Shown here piece after piece: positions 35,711 through 46,218 of a DNA stretch of 46,218 bases. Under the pieces are notes generated by a model. It did no database searches, was not told the origin of the DNA, and saw only the letters and a program-made list of their open reading frames with translations. This DNA comes from Bacillaceae bacterium UBA7792. GTDB taxonomy: Bacteria > Bacillota > Bacilli > Bacillales > Cytobacillaceae. Every line of letters begins with the position of its first letter. Position 1 is the first letter of the stretch. The DNA is taken from positions 1 through 46,218 of the forward strand of contig DLCS01000191.1 in the NCBI GenBank assembly GCA_002480735.1. The letters run 5' to 3'. The position numbers and the translations under genes are program-made.

Positions 35711-37057
35711 TTGGAGAATATTGCGGATCTTTGGAATAAGGCTCTTGCTAGTATAGAAAAAAAGATTAGCAAACCAAGCTTTGATACCTGGCTTAAAGCA
35801 ACAAGTGCCCACTCTCTTAAAAAGGATACACTAACAGTGACTGCACCAAATGAGTTTGCTAGAGACTGGCTAGAAGAGCGTTATTCCGACCTAATCTCCA
35901 GCATTTTATATGAGATCACTGGGGAAGAACTCAGCGTAAAATTTATTATTCCGCAAAATAAACAAGAAGAAGACATAGAGTTACCTCATCCTTCAAAAAA
36001 GGTAAAGAAGGATGAAGATCATTCAGAATTTCCTTTAACAATGTTAAATCCAAAAAACACCTTTGATACATTTGTTATTGGATCTGGAAATCGTTTTGCC
36101 CATGCTGCTTCATTGGCTGTGGCGGAAGCTCCTGCAAAAGCCTATAATCCCCTCTTTATCTATGGAGGCGTTGGATTAGGTAAGACCCACTTAATGCACG
36201 CAATTGGCCATTATGTTTTAGAACATAATCCATCTGCTAAAGTGGTCTATTTATCATCAGAAAAATTTACAAATGAATTTATAAATTCAATACGTGATAA
36301 TAAAGCAGCAGAATTTCGCAATAAATATCGCAAGGTTGATGTCCTGCTAATTGATGATATTCAATTTTTGGCTGGAAAAGAATCGACACAGGAAGAATTT
36401 TTCCATACATTTAATACTTTACATGAAGAAAATAAGCAGATTGTTATTTCCAGTGATCGTCCACCTAAGGAAATACCAACCTTAGAGGACCGTTTGCGCT
36501 CACGTTTTGAATGGGGATTAATTACCGATATTACCCCTCCTGATTTGGAAACAAGAATCGCTATTTTAAGAAAGAAGGCAAAGGCAGAAGGACTCGATAT
36601 TCCGAACGAAGTCATGCTCTATATTGCTAATCAAATTGATTCTAATATTCGAGAATTAGAGGGCGCCTTAATTCGTGTTGTTGCCTACTCATCCTTAATA
36701 AATAAGGACATTAATGCAGATCTTGCAGCAGAAGCTTTGAAGGATATTATTCCGAGCTCTAAACCGAAAATCATTACCATCCTAGATATTCAACAAACAG
36801 TTGGAGAATACTACAATGTTAAATTAGAAGATTTTAAAGCTAAAAAAAGGACAAAATCAGTGGCCTTTCCACGACAAATTGCCATGTATTTAGCAAGGGA
36901 ACTGACTGACTTTTCACTCCCTAAAATCGGTGAGGAATTTGGTGGCCGTGACCATACAACGGTTATTCATGCTCATGAAAAAATATCAAATTTGTTGCAG
37001 ACGGATACCCAATTTCAGAATCAATTGAAGGAAATTCATGAGTTGCTCAAAATCTAG
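35711..37057 (+). CDS. dnaA: Chromosomal replication initiator protein DnaA
   Basis: DnaA binds DnaA boxes, assembles on oriC and opens the duplex. The 448 residues comprise domain I (about 1-80), a variable linker, the AAA+ domain with Walker A GGVGLGKT (152-159) and [10 protein letters not shown], and the DNA-binding domain with [15 protein letters not shown]. The frame extends upstream to 35618. I start at the TTG at 35711 because GGGAGGGA lies just before it and the N-terminus then aligns with MENILDLWN of B. subtilis. The long leader with DnaA boxes suggests autorepression. Confidence 0.97.
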   Translation: MENIADLWNKALASIEKKISKPSFDTWLKATSAHSLKKDTLTVTAPNEFARDWLEERYSDLISSILYEITGEELSVKFIIPQNKQEEDIELPHPSKKVKKDEDHSEFPLTMLNPKNTFDTFVIGSGNRFAHAASLAVAEAPAKAYNPLFIYGGVGLGKTHLMHAIGHYVLEHNPSAKVVYLSSEKFTNEFINSIRDNKAAEFRNKYRKVDVLLIDDIQFLAGKESTQEEFFHTFNTLHEENKQIVISSDRPPKEIPTLEDRLRSRFEWGLITDITPPDLETRIAILRKKAKAEGLDIPNEVMLYIANQIDSNIRELEGALIRVVAYSSLINKDINADLAAEALKDIIPSSKPKIITILDIQQTVGEYYNVKLEDFKAKKRTKSVAFPRQIAMYLARELTDFSLPKIGEEFGGRDHTTVIHAHEKISNLLQTDTQFQNQLKEIHELLKI

Positions 37058-37105
37058 GTTCTCTCTATTACAACTGAATAATGTGAATAACTTCTAAATG
37101 CTTAC

Positions 37106-37137
37106 ACACAGTCTATCCACATGTGGATAGACTGTGT
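37106..37137. promoter_or_regulatory. oriC: 32-bp perfect palindrome made of two DnaA boxes (oriC, dnaA-dnaN side)
   Basis: The half-site ACACAGTCTATCCACA is followed directly by its exact reverse complement, with no spacer. Two head-to-head boxes CTATCCACA/TGTGGATAG (8/9 each) form the centre. TGTGAATAA at 37083-37091 is a further box. The palindrome could also end dnaA transcription, but only TTTCCTTTC follows. Confidence 0.85.
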
Positions 37138-37155
37138 TTCCTTTCAAAATTCGAG

Positions 37156-37235
37156 TTATCCACATAATAACAGGCCCTACTAGTACTTCTATTACTTTTT
37201 ATTAAAAAAAATAAAAATAAAAGCTAAAACGGAGG
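37156..37235 (+). promoter_or_regulatory. oriC: oriC unwinding element: DnaA box, DnaA-trios and AT-rich DUE
   Basis: A perfect DnaA box TTATCCACA (37156-37164) is followed by a GC-rich spacer and then trinucleotides CTA CTA GTA CTT CTA TTA CTT (37177-37197), the DnaA-trio pattern described in B. subtilis. An almost pure A/T tract runs to about 37225. This is the predicted site of strand opening. The dnaN ribosome binding site GGAGG follows. Confidence 0.85.
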
Positions 37236-37245
37236 ATTAAAGAAA

Positions 37246-38382
37246 ATGAGATTTATAATCCAACGGGATCGCCTTGTGCAAAGTGTTAATGATGTTATGA
37301 AAGCTGTAACTAGCAGAACAACAATCCCTATTTTGACAGGCATAAAAATAGTTGCTTCCGAAGAAGGAGTCACTTTAACGGGAAGTGACTCCGACATTTC
37401 CATTGAATCTTTTATTCCAAAGGAAGAAACTGGGGATGAGATTGTCGAGATTAAAGAAACGGGAGCCATTGTCTTACAAGCCAAGTTCTTTAGCGAAATC
37501 GTCAAAAAACTACCCACTGATACTGTGGAAATGGAGGTTCTGAATCAATTCCAAATCGTTATTCGCTCTGGGAAATCAGAGTTTAATCTAAATGGTCTTG
37601 ATCCTGAAGAATATCCTAGATTGCCACAAATCGAAGAGGAAAATTCATTTAAAATCCCAACTGACCTATTAAAGGCCTTAATTCGACAAACTGTATTTGC
37701 AGTGTCCACCTCAGAAACACGTCCCGTCTTGACAGGTGTCAACTGGAAAGTGGAAAATGGGGAATTAATCTGTATTGCAACAGATAGCCATCGCTTAGCC
37801 TTAAGAAAGGCAAGGATTGATCTTTTGTCGGATCACAATTATAACGTGGTTATTCCGGGGAAAAGCTTGAATGAGCTAAGTAAAATACTTGACGATAACA
37901 ATGAGCTAGTTGAGATTGTCATTACTGAAAATCAAGTGCTTATTAAAGCGAAGCATTTGCTTTTCTTCTCAAGGCTATTGGAAGGAAATTACCCTGATAC
38001 ATCAAGGCTCATTCCAGCAGAAAATAAAACAGAGGTTATCGTTAATACCAAGGATTTCTTACATGCTATTGATCGCGCTTCTCTTCTAGCGCGTGAAGGT
38101 CGAAACAATGTGGTTCGCTTTGAAATACTAGGCGATAAAGTGATTGAAATTTCATCCAACACGCCGGAGATTGGGAAAGTTATTGAGGAACTGCAAGCAC
38201 AATCCGTTGAAGGAGAAGAGCTAAAAATTTCCTTTAGTGCTAAATATGTGATGGATGCCTTAAAAACATTAGAGGGCCATGAAATTAAAATTAGCTTCAC
38301 GGGTGCCATGAGGCCATTCCTCATTCGCCCAATTAATGATGAGTCCCTCCTTCAGTTGATTCTTCCAGTAAGAACTTATTAA
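37246..38382 (+). CDS. dnaN: DNA polymerase III beta subunit (sliding clamp)
   Basis: DnaN forms the dimeric ring that tethers polymerases to DNA. The 378 residues fold as three similar domains. Characteristic segments are MRFIIQRDRLVQSVNDVMKAV, RPVLTGVNWKVENGELICIATDSHRLALRK (given here as RPVLTGVNW and ATDSHRLALRK) and the C-terminal MRPFLIRP and LILPVRTY. GGAGG precedes the ATG. It follows the unwinding element of oriC. Confidence 0.98.
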   Translation: MRFIIQRDRLVQSVNDVMKAVTSRTTIPILTGIKIVASEEGVTLTGSDSDISIESFIPKEETGDEIVEIKETGAIVLQAKFFSEIVKKLPTDTVEMEVLNQFQIVIRSGKSEFNLNGLDPEEYPRLPQIEEENSFKIPTDLLKALIRQTVFAVSTSETRPVLTGVNWKVENGELICIATDSHRLALRKARIDLLSDHNYNVVIPGKSLNELSKILDDNNELVEIVITENQVLIKAKHLLFFSRLLEGNYPDTSRLIPAENKTEVIVNTKDFLHAIDRASLLAREGRNNVVRFEILGDKVIEISSNTPEIGKVIEELQAQSVEGEELKISFSAKYVMDALKTLEGHEIKISFTGAMRPFLIRPINDESLLQLILPVRTY

Positions 38383-38384
38383 TT

Positions 38385-38417
38385 TTAAAAAGCTGCCAGT
38401 ATCACTGGTGGCTTTTT
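38385..38417 (+). terminator. Rho-independent terminator of dnaN
   Basis: AAGCTGCCAGT pairs with ACTGGTGGCTT (two G-U pairs) around ATC, followed by TTTC. It lies directly behind dnaN, so downstream genes likely depend on read-through or their own promoter. Confidence 0.75.
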
Positions 38418-38511
38418 CATATATAGATCAGCATGTTTCAGCAATTCTTTGTGTAGAAGAGGATTATTTAGTAAAATAGAAGAATAAGACTTCTTAAGAA
38501 AAGGTGAAAAC

Positions 38512-38724
38512 GTGACAAAAAAAATCAAAATTGAAACGGAGTATATCACTTTGGGGCAATTTCTGAAATTAGCAGAAATTATTGATTCCGGTGGTATGGC
38601 CAAATGGTTCTTAAGTGAGTATGAAATATTCGTTAATGGAGAACAGGACCAAAGAAGAGGGAAAAAGCTAAGAGTGGGTGATAAAATTGACATCCAAAAT
38701 TTTGGTTCATTTATCCTGGAATGA
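38512..38724 (+). CDS. yaaA: S4-domain RNA-binding protein YaaA
   Basis: This small S4-like RNA-binding protein, 70 residues long, is encoded between dnaN and recF in Firmicutes. The pattern ITLGQFLKLAEIIDSGGMAK and VNGEQDQRRGKKLRVGDKI is typical of the S4 fold. A role in ribosome assembly has been proposed. The start is GTG with AAGGTGA upstream. It is unrelated to the E. coli peroxide-stress YaaA. Confidence 0.93.
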   Translation: MTKKIKIETEYITLGQFLKLAEIIDSGGMAKWFLSEYEIFVNGEQDQRRGKKLRVGDKIDIQNFGSFILE

Positions 38725-38776
38725 ATATTCTTAGAGGTACTGTTTGTATTCAGTTGAACAAAAGGATGTATCGTCT

Positions 38777-39895
38777 ATGTATATTGAGCATTTAAAATTA
38801 AATAATTACCGAAATTATGGGGAACTTGAACTCTCTTTTGATAATAAGGTGAACGTGATTCTTGGAGAAAATGCTCAAGGAAAGACGAATGTGATGGAAT
38901 CTATCTATGTATTAGCGATGGCGAAATCCCACCGAACATCTAACGATAAAGATCTTATTCGCTGGGATACGGACTATGCTAAAATAGAGGGTAGAGTAAA
39001 AAAAAGACATGGTTCCATTCCCATGGAATTGATTATTACAAAAAAAGGGAAAAAGGCAAAATTTAATCATATAGAGCAAAAAAAACTCAGTCAGTATATC
39101 GGGAATATGAATATTGTCATGTTCGCCCCAGAGGATCTTCATTTAGTAAAGGGAAGCCCACAGGTTAGGCGTCGTTTTATTGATATGGAGATTGGTCAGG
39201 TTTCCCCTGTGTATTTGCATGATATCGGTCAGTATCAAAAAATATTACAACAGAGAAATCATTATCTAAAGCTCCTCCAATTGAAAAAACAACAAGACTT
39301 GACCATGCTAGAGGTATTAACGGAGCAATTTATTGAAGTAGCTGTAAAAATTATCGCGAAACGGTTTGAATTTATTCATTTGCTTGAAAAATGGGCAACT
39401 CCCGTACACAAAGGCATATCCCGTAATTTAGAAACGTTAGAAATCCACTATAAACCATCTGTTGACGTATCAGAAGAACAAGTCTTGTCGAAAATGATAG
39501 AAGTATTTGAGGATAAATTTGCTAAAATTAAATCAAAGGAAATTGAAAGAGGCGTGACATTATTCGGGCCTCATCGAGATGATCTTCTTTTTCATGTCAA
39601 TAATAGGGATGTGCAGACATTTGGCTCGCAAGGCCAGCAAAGAACGACTGCTCTTTCCCTTAAGTTAGCGGAAATTGAGTTGATTTATTCAGAAGTAGGA
39701 GAATACCCTATTTTACTATTGGACGATGTTCTTTCTGAGCTCGATGATTTTCGTCAATCTCATTTATTGAATACGATTCAAGGAAAAGTCCAAACCTTTG
39801 TAACAACCACAAGTGTTGATGGAATTGATCACCAAACCTTAAAGGAGGCATCCGCTTTTAAGGTTCGTTCGGGAGAGATTGAAAAGATTCAATGA
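38777..39895 (+). CDS. recF: DNA replication and repair protein RecF
   Basis: RecF is an SMC-like ATPase that helps RecO and RecR load RecA at gaps. The 372 residues show Walker [10 protein letters not shown], the signature [17 protein letters not shown] and Walker [15 protein letters not shown] start at the ATG at 38777 ([14 protein letters not shown]), which matches family N-termini. An in-frame TTG at 38744 would add 11 residues. AGGATG precedes the ATG. It ends ten bases before remB. Confidence 0.97.
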   Translation: MYIEHLKLNNYRNYGELELSFDNKVNVILGENAQGKTNVMESIYVLAMAKSHRTSNDKDLIRWDTDYAKIEGRVKKRHGSIPMELIITKKGKKAKFNHIEQKKLSQYIGNMNIVMFAPEDLHLVKGSPQVRRRFIDMEIGQVSPVYLHDIGQYQKILQQRNHYLKLLQLKKQQDLTMLEVLTEQFIEVAVKIIAKRFEFIHLLEKWATPVHKGISRNLETLEIHYKPSVDVSEEQVLSKMIEVFEDKFAKIKSKEIERGVTLFGPHRDDLLFHVNNRDVQTFGSQGQQRTTALSLKLAEIELIYSEVGEYPILLLDDVLSELDDFRQSHLLNTIQGKVQTFVTTTSVDGIDHQTLKEASAFKVRSGEIEKIQ

Positions 39896-39905
39896 GGTGA
39901 GAACA

Positions 39906-40148
39906 TTGTATGTTTATTTAGGCGAGGATATTCTCGTAAAGGCAACTGATATAATCGCCATTCTAGACAAGGAAACAGTAAAAGCTTCAAAGGATATGGA
40001 AGCGCTGCTTGAAAATAGCAATCATGAGATGTTTCAGCAAAATAAGGGAGCGTACAAATCCATCGTTATCACGGGAAATAAAGTGTATTACTCCCCTTTA
40101 GCTTCCGCAACCTTAAAGAAGCGATCAACAATGATTCAAGAGTTTTGA
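39906..40148 (+). CDS. remB: Extracellular matrix regulator RemB (YaaB)
   Basis: RemB is a small protein that promotes biofilm matrix gene expression in B. subtilis; its mechanism is less clear than that of RemA. The 80 residues begin MYVYLGEDILVKATDI and contain KSIVITGNKVYYSPLASATLKKR, as in YaaB. I start at the TTG at 39906 because AGGTGA lies five bases upstream and this fits the family length. It sits between recF and gyrB as in B. subtilis. Confidence 0.9.
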   Translation: MYVYLGEDILVKATDIIAILDKETVKASKDMEALLENSNHEMFQQNKGAYKSIVITGNKVYYSPLASATLKKRSTMIQEF

Positions 40149-40211
40149 GAATAAAGCTTTTTTATAGATTTTCTGTTTTTTAATGAAGTAACTAAAAAGT
40201 GTAGGTGATAG

Positions 40212-42143
<1,932 letters not shown>

Positions 42144-42170
42144 CTCGCTATAATCTTGAAGTATGTATCC

Positions 42171-42214
42171 AAAGTGAAGGGGATAGAGGGGAATGCCACT
42201 ATCCTTTTCACTTT
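42171..42214 (+). other. Long stem-loop between gyrB and gyrA
   Basis: AAAGTGAAGGGGATAG pairs with CTATCCTTTTCACTTT over 16 pairs (two G-U) around a 12-base loop. AAACAG rather than a U tract follows on the + strand. It could be an mRNA processing or stability element within a gyrB-gyrA transcript, or a degenerate terminator. Confidence 0.6.
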
Positions 42215-42252
42215 AAACAGAAAAGTCTTTACCAAGTAAAGGAGGTCCCCGA

Positions 42253-44739
42253 ATGTCTGAAACATCGAAATCACAAATAAAAGAAATCAATTTAAGTCAT
42301 GAAATGAAGACATCTTTTCTAGATTACGCAATGAGTGTTATTGTCTCACGTGCTCTTCCTGATGTCCGTGATGGCTTAAAGCCTGTTCATCGCCGGATCT
42401 TATATGCGATGCATGATTTAGGAATACATGCAGATAAACCATATAAGAAATCTGCTCGTATCGTTGGAGACGTCATTGGTAAGTATCACCCACATGGTGA
42501 TTCTGCTGTATATGAAACGATGGTTCGGATGGCGCAAGACTTTAACTATCGTTATATGCTTGTAGACGGACATGGAAACTTTGGTTCCGTAGATGGAGAT
42601 TCTGCTGCAGCCATGCGATATACAGAATCAAGGATGTCAAAGATTTCTATGGAGTTACTTAGAGATATTAACAAGGATACGATTGACTTTCAGGATAACT
42701 ATGATGGAGAAGAAAGAGAACCGGCTGTTCTTCCTGCTCGATTTCCTAATCTGCTAGTTAACGGGACTACTGGAATAGCTGTAGGAATGGCAACGAATAT
42801 CCCCCCACACCAACTTGGTGAGGTCATTGATGGTGTCTTAGCAGTTAGCACGGACCCTGACATAACAATCCATGAATTAATGGATATTATCCCCGGCCCT
42901 GACTTTCCAACAGCGGGTTTAATCCTTGGTAGAAGTGGGATACGTAAGGCTTATGAAACTGGAAGAGGATCAATTACATTACGAGCCAAAGTTGAAATAG
43001 AGCAAAAATCAAGTGGTAAGGAAGTTATTATCGTTAATGAACTCCCTTATCAAGTAAATAAAGCAAGATTAATTGAAAAAATTGCTGAGTTAGCAAGAGA
43101 TAAGAAAATTGATGGGATAACCGATTTACGTGATGAATCTGACCGTAATGGGATGAGAATTGTTATTGAAGTTCGTAAGGATGCAAATGCAAACGTCCTT
43201 CTGAACAATCTTTATAAACAAACAGCTTTACAGACAAGCTTTGGAATCAACATGCTTGCTCTAGTTGATGGCCATCCTAAAGTGTTGAATTTGAAGCAAT
43301 GCTTACAGTACTATTTGCAACATCAACAGGTTGTTATTCGTCGCAGAACTGAATTTGAGCTTCGCAAGGCGGAAGCAAGAGCTCATATTTTAGAAGGGTT
43401 ACGAATTGCTCTAGACCATATTGACGAAGTCATAAATTTAATTCGTAGCTCACAAACAACCGATATTGCAAGGGAAGGCTTGATCTCTACCTTTGGTTTA
43501 TCAGAAAAACAAGCTCAAGCTATATTGGATATGCGTCTTCAGCGTTTGACAGGCTTAGAACGTGAAAAAATTGAGGATGAATATCAAGGCTTAGTACAAT
43601 TAATGGCTGAACTAAATGCTATTTTAGCGGATGAAGAAAAAATATTAGAAATCATTCGTGAAGAGCTAATAGAACTAAAAGAGCGTTATAATGACCAGCG
43701 CAGAACAGAAATTGTCACAGCGGGTCTTGAAAATATTGAAGATGAAGATTTGATTCCACGTGAAAATATCGTCGTAACTATCACTCATAATGGATACGTT
43801 AAACGTCTACCAGTATCCACTTATCGCGCTCAAAAGCGTGGAGGACGTGGAATTCAAGGAATGGGTACGAATGAGGATGATTTTGTTGAGCACCTTATTA
43901 CGACTTCCACACACGATACCCTTCTATTCTTCACAAATAAGGGGAAGGTCTATAGAGCAAAGGGATATGAAATTCCAGAGTTCTCAAGAACAGCAAAAGG
44001 AATTCCGATTATTAATCTTCTAGAGGTGGACAAAGGTGAATGGGTGAATGCCATTATTCCAGTTGAAGAGTTTGTAGATGATTGGTTCTTATTCTTCACA
44101 ACCAAAGAAGGTATTTCAAAGCGCTCACCGTTATCATCCTTTGCCAATATCCGAAACAATGGTCTCATCGCTCTTAATTTAAGAGAAGGAGATGAACTTA
44201 TCTCTGTTCGTCTTACTGATGGAAATAAAGAAATTATTATTGGGACGAAGAATGGAATGCTCATTCGCTTCCCAGAAACCGATGTTCGCTCCATGGGTAG
44301 AACGGCTACTGGGGTTAAAGGGATAACGATTGACCAAAAAGATGAAGTAATAGGGATGGAGGTACTAGAGGAAAGCGCTGATATCCTTATTGTTACAAAA
44401 AATGGATATGGTAAGAGAACCCCTGCTATTGAATATCGAATTCAAGGTAGAGGAGGAAAAGGGATCAAAACATGTAATGTAACGGAGAAAAATGGTGATT
44501 TAGTAGCCATGAAGGCCGTAACGGGTGAAGAGGACTTAATGCTAATCACAACGGGTGGCGTTATTATCCGCATGGCAACGAGTGATATTTCTACAATGGG
44601 GCGTAACACACAAGGAGTTAAGCTCATTCGCTTAGATGAAAACGAGAACGAGTTTGTCTCTACGGTAGCGAAGGTAGAAAAAGAAGTTGAAGCTCCTGAA
44701 CAGCATGAGGATAATATGTTGGATGATACGGAAGAATAG
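42253..44739 (+). CDS. gyrA: DNA gyrase subunit A
   Basis: GyrA performs strand breakage and wraps DNA. The 828 residues consist of the breakage-reunion domain with catalytic Tyr123 in [11 protein letters not shown], and a C-terminal six-bladed wrapping domain with the GyrA box [10 protein letters not shown]. The quinolone-resistance region has Ser84 and Glu88 in [10 protein letters not shown], the usual susceptible-type residues. The C-terminus is acidic ([16 protein letters not shown]). GGAGG precedes the ATG. Confidence 0.98.
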   Translation: MSETSKSQIKEINLSHEMKTSFLDYAMSVIVSRALPDVRDGLKPVHRRILYAMHDLGIHADKPYKKSARIVGDVIGKYHPHGDSAVYETMVRMAQDFNYRYMLVDGHGNFGSVDGDSAAAMRYTESRMSKISMELLRDINKDTIDFQDNYDGEEREPAVLPARFPNLLVNGTTGIAVGMATNIPPHQLGEVIDGVLAVSTDPDITIHELMDIIPGPDFPTAGLILGRSGIRKAYETGRGSITLRAKVEIEQKSSGKEVIIVNELPYQVNKARLIEKIAELARDKKIDGITDLRDESDRNGMRIVIEVRKDANANVLLNNLYKQTALQTSFGINMLALVDGHPKVLNLKQCLQYYLQHQQVVIRRRTEFELRKAEARAHILEGLRIALDHIDEVINLIRSSQTTDIAREGLISTFGLSEKQAQAILDMRLQRLTGLEREKIEDEYQGLVQLMAELNAILADEEKILEIIREELIELKERYNDQRRTEIVTAGLENIEDEDLIPRENIVVTITHNGYVKRLPVSTYRAQKRGGRGIQGMGTNEDDFVEHLITTSTHDTLLFFTNKGKVYRAKGYEIPEFSRTAKGIPIINLLEVDKGEWVNAIIPVEEFVDDWFLFFTTKEGISKRSPLSSFANIRNNGLIALNLREGDELISVRLTDGNKEIIIGTKNGMLIRFPETDVRSMGRTATGVKGITIDQKDEVIGMEVLEESADILIVTKNGYGKRTPAIEYRIQGRGGKGIKTCNVTEKNGDLVAMKAVTGEEDLMLITTGGVIIRMATSDISTMGRNTQGVKLIRLDENENEFVSTVAKVEKEVEAPEQHEDNMLDDTEE

Positions 44740-44774
44740 GTGTAAATTTAAATCCTAAAATACAAAAATAAAGA

Positions 44775-44812
44775 AAGCTGTAGAGCCAATCCTTGCTCTG
44801 CAGCTTTTCTTT
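44775..44812 (+). terminator. Rho-independent terminator of gyrA
   Basis: AAGCTGTAGAG pairs with CTCTGCAGCTT (one G-U) around a 10-base loop, followed by TTCTTTATAT. It lies about 35 bases behind gyrA. Confidence 0.85.
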
Positions 44813-44889
44813 ATATAGCCTTATTCTTCTATATCAAGTAAAATAAAAACTAGGCCAGTTTTACTATATTCTCATTGAGGTGTTACCCC

Positions 44890-45975
44890 ATGCGTGTCAA
44901 ATTAAAGGAGCTTCGAGAAGGTTGCATATTGTCTGAGGACGTAATGAGTTTAACGAATCGTCCGATCATCCCAGACAAAACAGTTCTAACCGATGAATTA
45001 ATTGAAATTTTGAATGCATTTCTTATTAGCGATGTTAAAGTTCATAAAACACTTGTCAATGGAATGGCTTTTATTCCTGCTGAAGTAGTTGAAGAAAAAG
45101 CTAAAAAGGAAGTAAAAGAAACTGAAAAGCAAGAGACGTTATCCGAGTCATTCCTTGAAGCAGTCAGAGATTATAAAAAGGAATTTAGTGCATGGCAAGC
45201 AGGGCTTCCTTTAGATATAACGAAGATAAGAGCAATAATATTACCGCTTATTGAAAAGTTCGATAGAAACATAGGAGAGTTGTTTTCGCTTCACCATCTC
45301 TCTACGGAAAAAGAGTACTTATTTCAGCATTCTATAGCTGTAGGATTATTGAGTGCATTTATAGGTAAAAAGCTAAATTATCAAAAGGGAGATATTGTAC
45401 AGTTAGCGTTAGCTGGGTGTTTGGCTGATTGTGGAATGGCGAAAATCCCTTCACATCTTCTGAATAAAAGCGGTGCTTTAACTAGCGCTGAGTTTGAAGA
45501 AATAAAGAACCATCCCACCTATAGCTATAAAATGGTACAGGGAAGTCCACTCCTTCGTGATGCAAGTAAAATAGGGGTTTTTCAACATCACGAAAGACTT
45601 GATGGAAGTGGTTATCCACTCGGGGAAAAAAGCGAGAAAATCCACTCATTTGCGAAAATCATAGCGGTAGCAGACATTTTTCATGCGATGACATCTGCCC
45701 GTCTTTATCGAAAAAAGCAATCTCCGTTTAAGGTATTGGAGATGATTATTCAAGATAACTTCGGGAAATTTGATATCCCCGCAATTAAAGCCTTACAATC
45801 AGGCATCATGAATTGTTCCATTGGAAGTAAGGTAAGACTTTCTGATGGCCAAATTGCTGAAATTTTATTTATAGAGGAAAAGTCCCCTACAAGACCTTTA
45901 GTGAAAATATTAAAGTCAGAAGAAATCATTCACCTAGAAAAGAATAGAGATATCTTTATCGAGGAAATTATATAA
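44890..45975 (+). CDS. HD-GYP domain protein with incomplete HD motif
   Basis: HD-GYP proteins usually hydrolyse cyclic di-GMP. The 361 residues have an N-terminal domain (about 1-60, MRVKLKELREGCILSED), a charged linker and an HD-GYP domain (about 137-310). The GYP motif is intact (HHERLDGSGYP, 233-243). His147, His208 and Asp262 also fit the ligand pattern. The HD pair, normally HDIGK, reads ADCGM (Ala179-Asp180), so one metal ligand and the conserved Lys are lost. The enzyme may be inactive or use a different metal centre. I start at the ATG at 44890, with GAGGTG upstream. An in-frame TTG at 44875 is less likely. Confidence 0.9.
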   Translation: MRVKLKELREGCILSEDVMSLTNRPIIPDKTVLTDELIEILNAFLISDVKVHKTLVNGMAFIPAEVVEEKAKKEVKETEKQETLSESFLEAVRDYKKEFSAWQAGLPLDITKIRAIILPLIEKFDRNIGELFSLHHLSTEKEYLFQHSIAVGLLSAFIGKKLNYQKGDIVQLALAGCLADCGMAKIPSHLLNKSGALTSAEFEEIKNHPTYSYKMVQGSPLLRDASKIGVFQHHERLDGSGYPLGEKSEKIHSFAKIIAVADIFHAMTSARLYRKKQSPFKVLEMIIQDNFGKFDIPAIKALQSGIMNCSIGSKVRLSDGQIAEILFIEEKSPTRPLVKILKSEEIIHLEKNRDIFIEEII

Positions 45976-46006
45976 TTGTTTTTTAAAACTTACCGCATAT
46001 TTCCTC

Positions 46007-46035
46007 TTGAAGAAGGCGCATGAGGCTGGTATACT
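46007..46035 (+). promoter_or_regulatory. Strong sigma-A promoter, probably of a downstream rRNA operon
   Basis: TTGAAG (46007-46012) and TATACT (46030-46035) are exactly 17 bases apart. No protein gene starts in the remaining 180 bases. In B. subtilis an rRNA operon follows gyrA, so this may be an rrn promoter. No 16S sequence is reached inside the window. Confidence 0.6.
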
Positions 46036-46085
46036 TAATCAAGTCACCAAATCGAGATTGTTCTTTTACTTAAATAAAGGCTCTT

Positions 46086-46149
46086 TTCTCAAACATTGTT
46101 GCTTTTGAACAAAAAATAATTAGACAAAACTCTTGTTTATGCTATCTAT
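46086..46149 (+). repeat. Copy B of the short repeat; possible rRNA leader boxA region
   Basis: TTCTCAAAC, then TTGCTTTTGAAC and AAAAAATAA, repeat the arrangement at 35217-35273. TGCTTTTGAAC resembles the rRNA antitermination boxA. The position, about 45 bases after the predicted transcription start, suits an rRNA leader. The rest of the window to 46218 shows no gene. Confidence 0.45.
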
Positions 46150-46218
46150 CTGTAGAAATAACGGAGAAAAGTGCTACTCAATCTATGCGTATCGCACGCC
46201 TAGTATGAAACGGAATGG

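Noticed and set aside
37849..37862. Noc-box-like sequence in dnaN (TTATTCCGGGGAAA)
   Set aside because: Only about nine of 14 positions agree with ATTTCCCGGGAAAT; no good Noc box was found in the window.
43752..43767. parS-like GATTCCACGTGAAAAT inside gyrA
   Set aside because: It keeps the CACGTG core but several outer bases differ from TGTTNCACGTGAAACA and the symmetry is lost.
45976..46218. 16S rRNA gene start
   Set aside because: The sequence never reaches a recognisable 16S 5' end; only a promoter and possible leader are visible.

Overview
This window is an origin-of-replication region from a low-GC, endospore-forming Gram-positive bacterium of the Bacillaceae. The gene order closely follows that around oriC in Bacillus subtilis: rlmH, htrC, the wal operon, purA, dnaB helicase, rplI-gdpP-yybS, rpsR-ssb-rpsF, ychF, DUF951, yyaC, spo0J-soj, noc, rsmG, mnmG, mnmE, jag, yidC, rnpA, rpmH, then oriC, dnaA, dnaN, yaaA, recF, remB, gyrB and gyrA. 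The sporulation genes (yyaC, soj/spo0J, a SpoIIIJ-type yidC) and many TTG/GTG starts with strong Shine-Dalgarno sequences fit this. The species cannot be named from the sequence alone.

Layout. Bases 1-5000 are an AT-richer accessory island. It holds a HARE-HTH protein with a PD-(D/E)XK nuclease signature on the + strand. Facing it is a three-gene minus-strand operon: a phospholipase-D-fold restriction endonuclease resembling BfiI/NgoFVII, a D12-class adenine methyltransferase and a beta-class methyltransferase. The island abuts the 3' end of rlmH, the integration target of SCC elements in staphylococci. Bases 5159-35119 are core chromosome, almost entirely on the minus strand, transcribed away from the origin: cell-wall signalling (walRKHIJ), purine synthesis, replication, c-di-AMP turnover, ribosomal proteins, chromosome segregation and tRNA/rRNA modification. 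Bases 35120-37245 are a bipartite oriC, with DnaA boxes on both sides of dnaA and a DnaA-trio/AT-rich unwinding element before dnaN. From 35711 on, genes run on the + strand: dnaA, dnaN, yaaA, recF, remB, gyrB, gyrA and an HD-GYP protein. The last 240 bases look like the promoter and leader of an rRNA operon that begins beyond the window.

The replication and segregation signals form a coherent set. There are three identical 16-bp parS sites (in walK, between ssb and rpsF, and inside spo0J). DnaA-box clusters lie beside htrC/rlmH and between mnmE and jag, in addition to oriC. ParA/ParB and Noc are encoded close by.

The most likely undescribed system is the island at 206-4979: one PLD-type nuclease, two unrelated adenine-type methyltransferases and a second, convergent HARE-HTH nuclease. 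Other points of interest are a WalR-like operator over the promoter of an M23 endopeptidase gene, a 32-bp perfect palindrome built from two DnaA boxes behind dnaA, an S6:S18-type leader in front of rpsF, and a short repeat shared by the dnaA upstream region and the rRNA leader.
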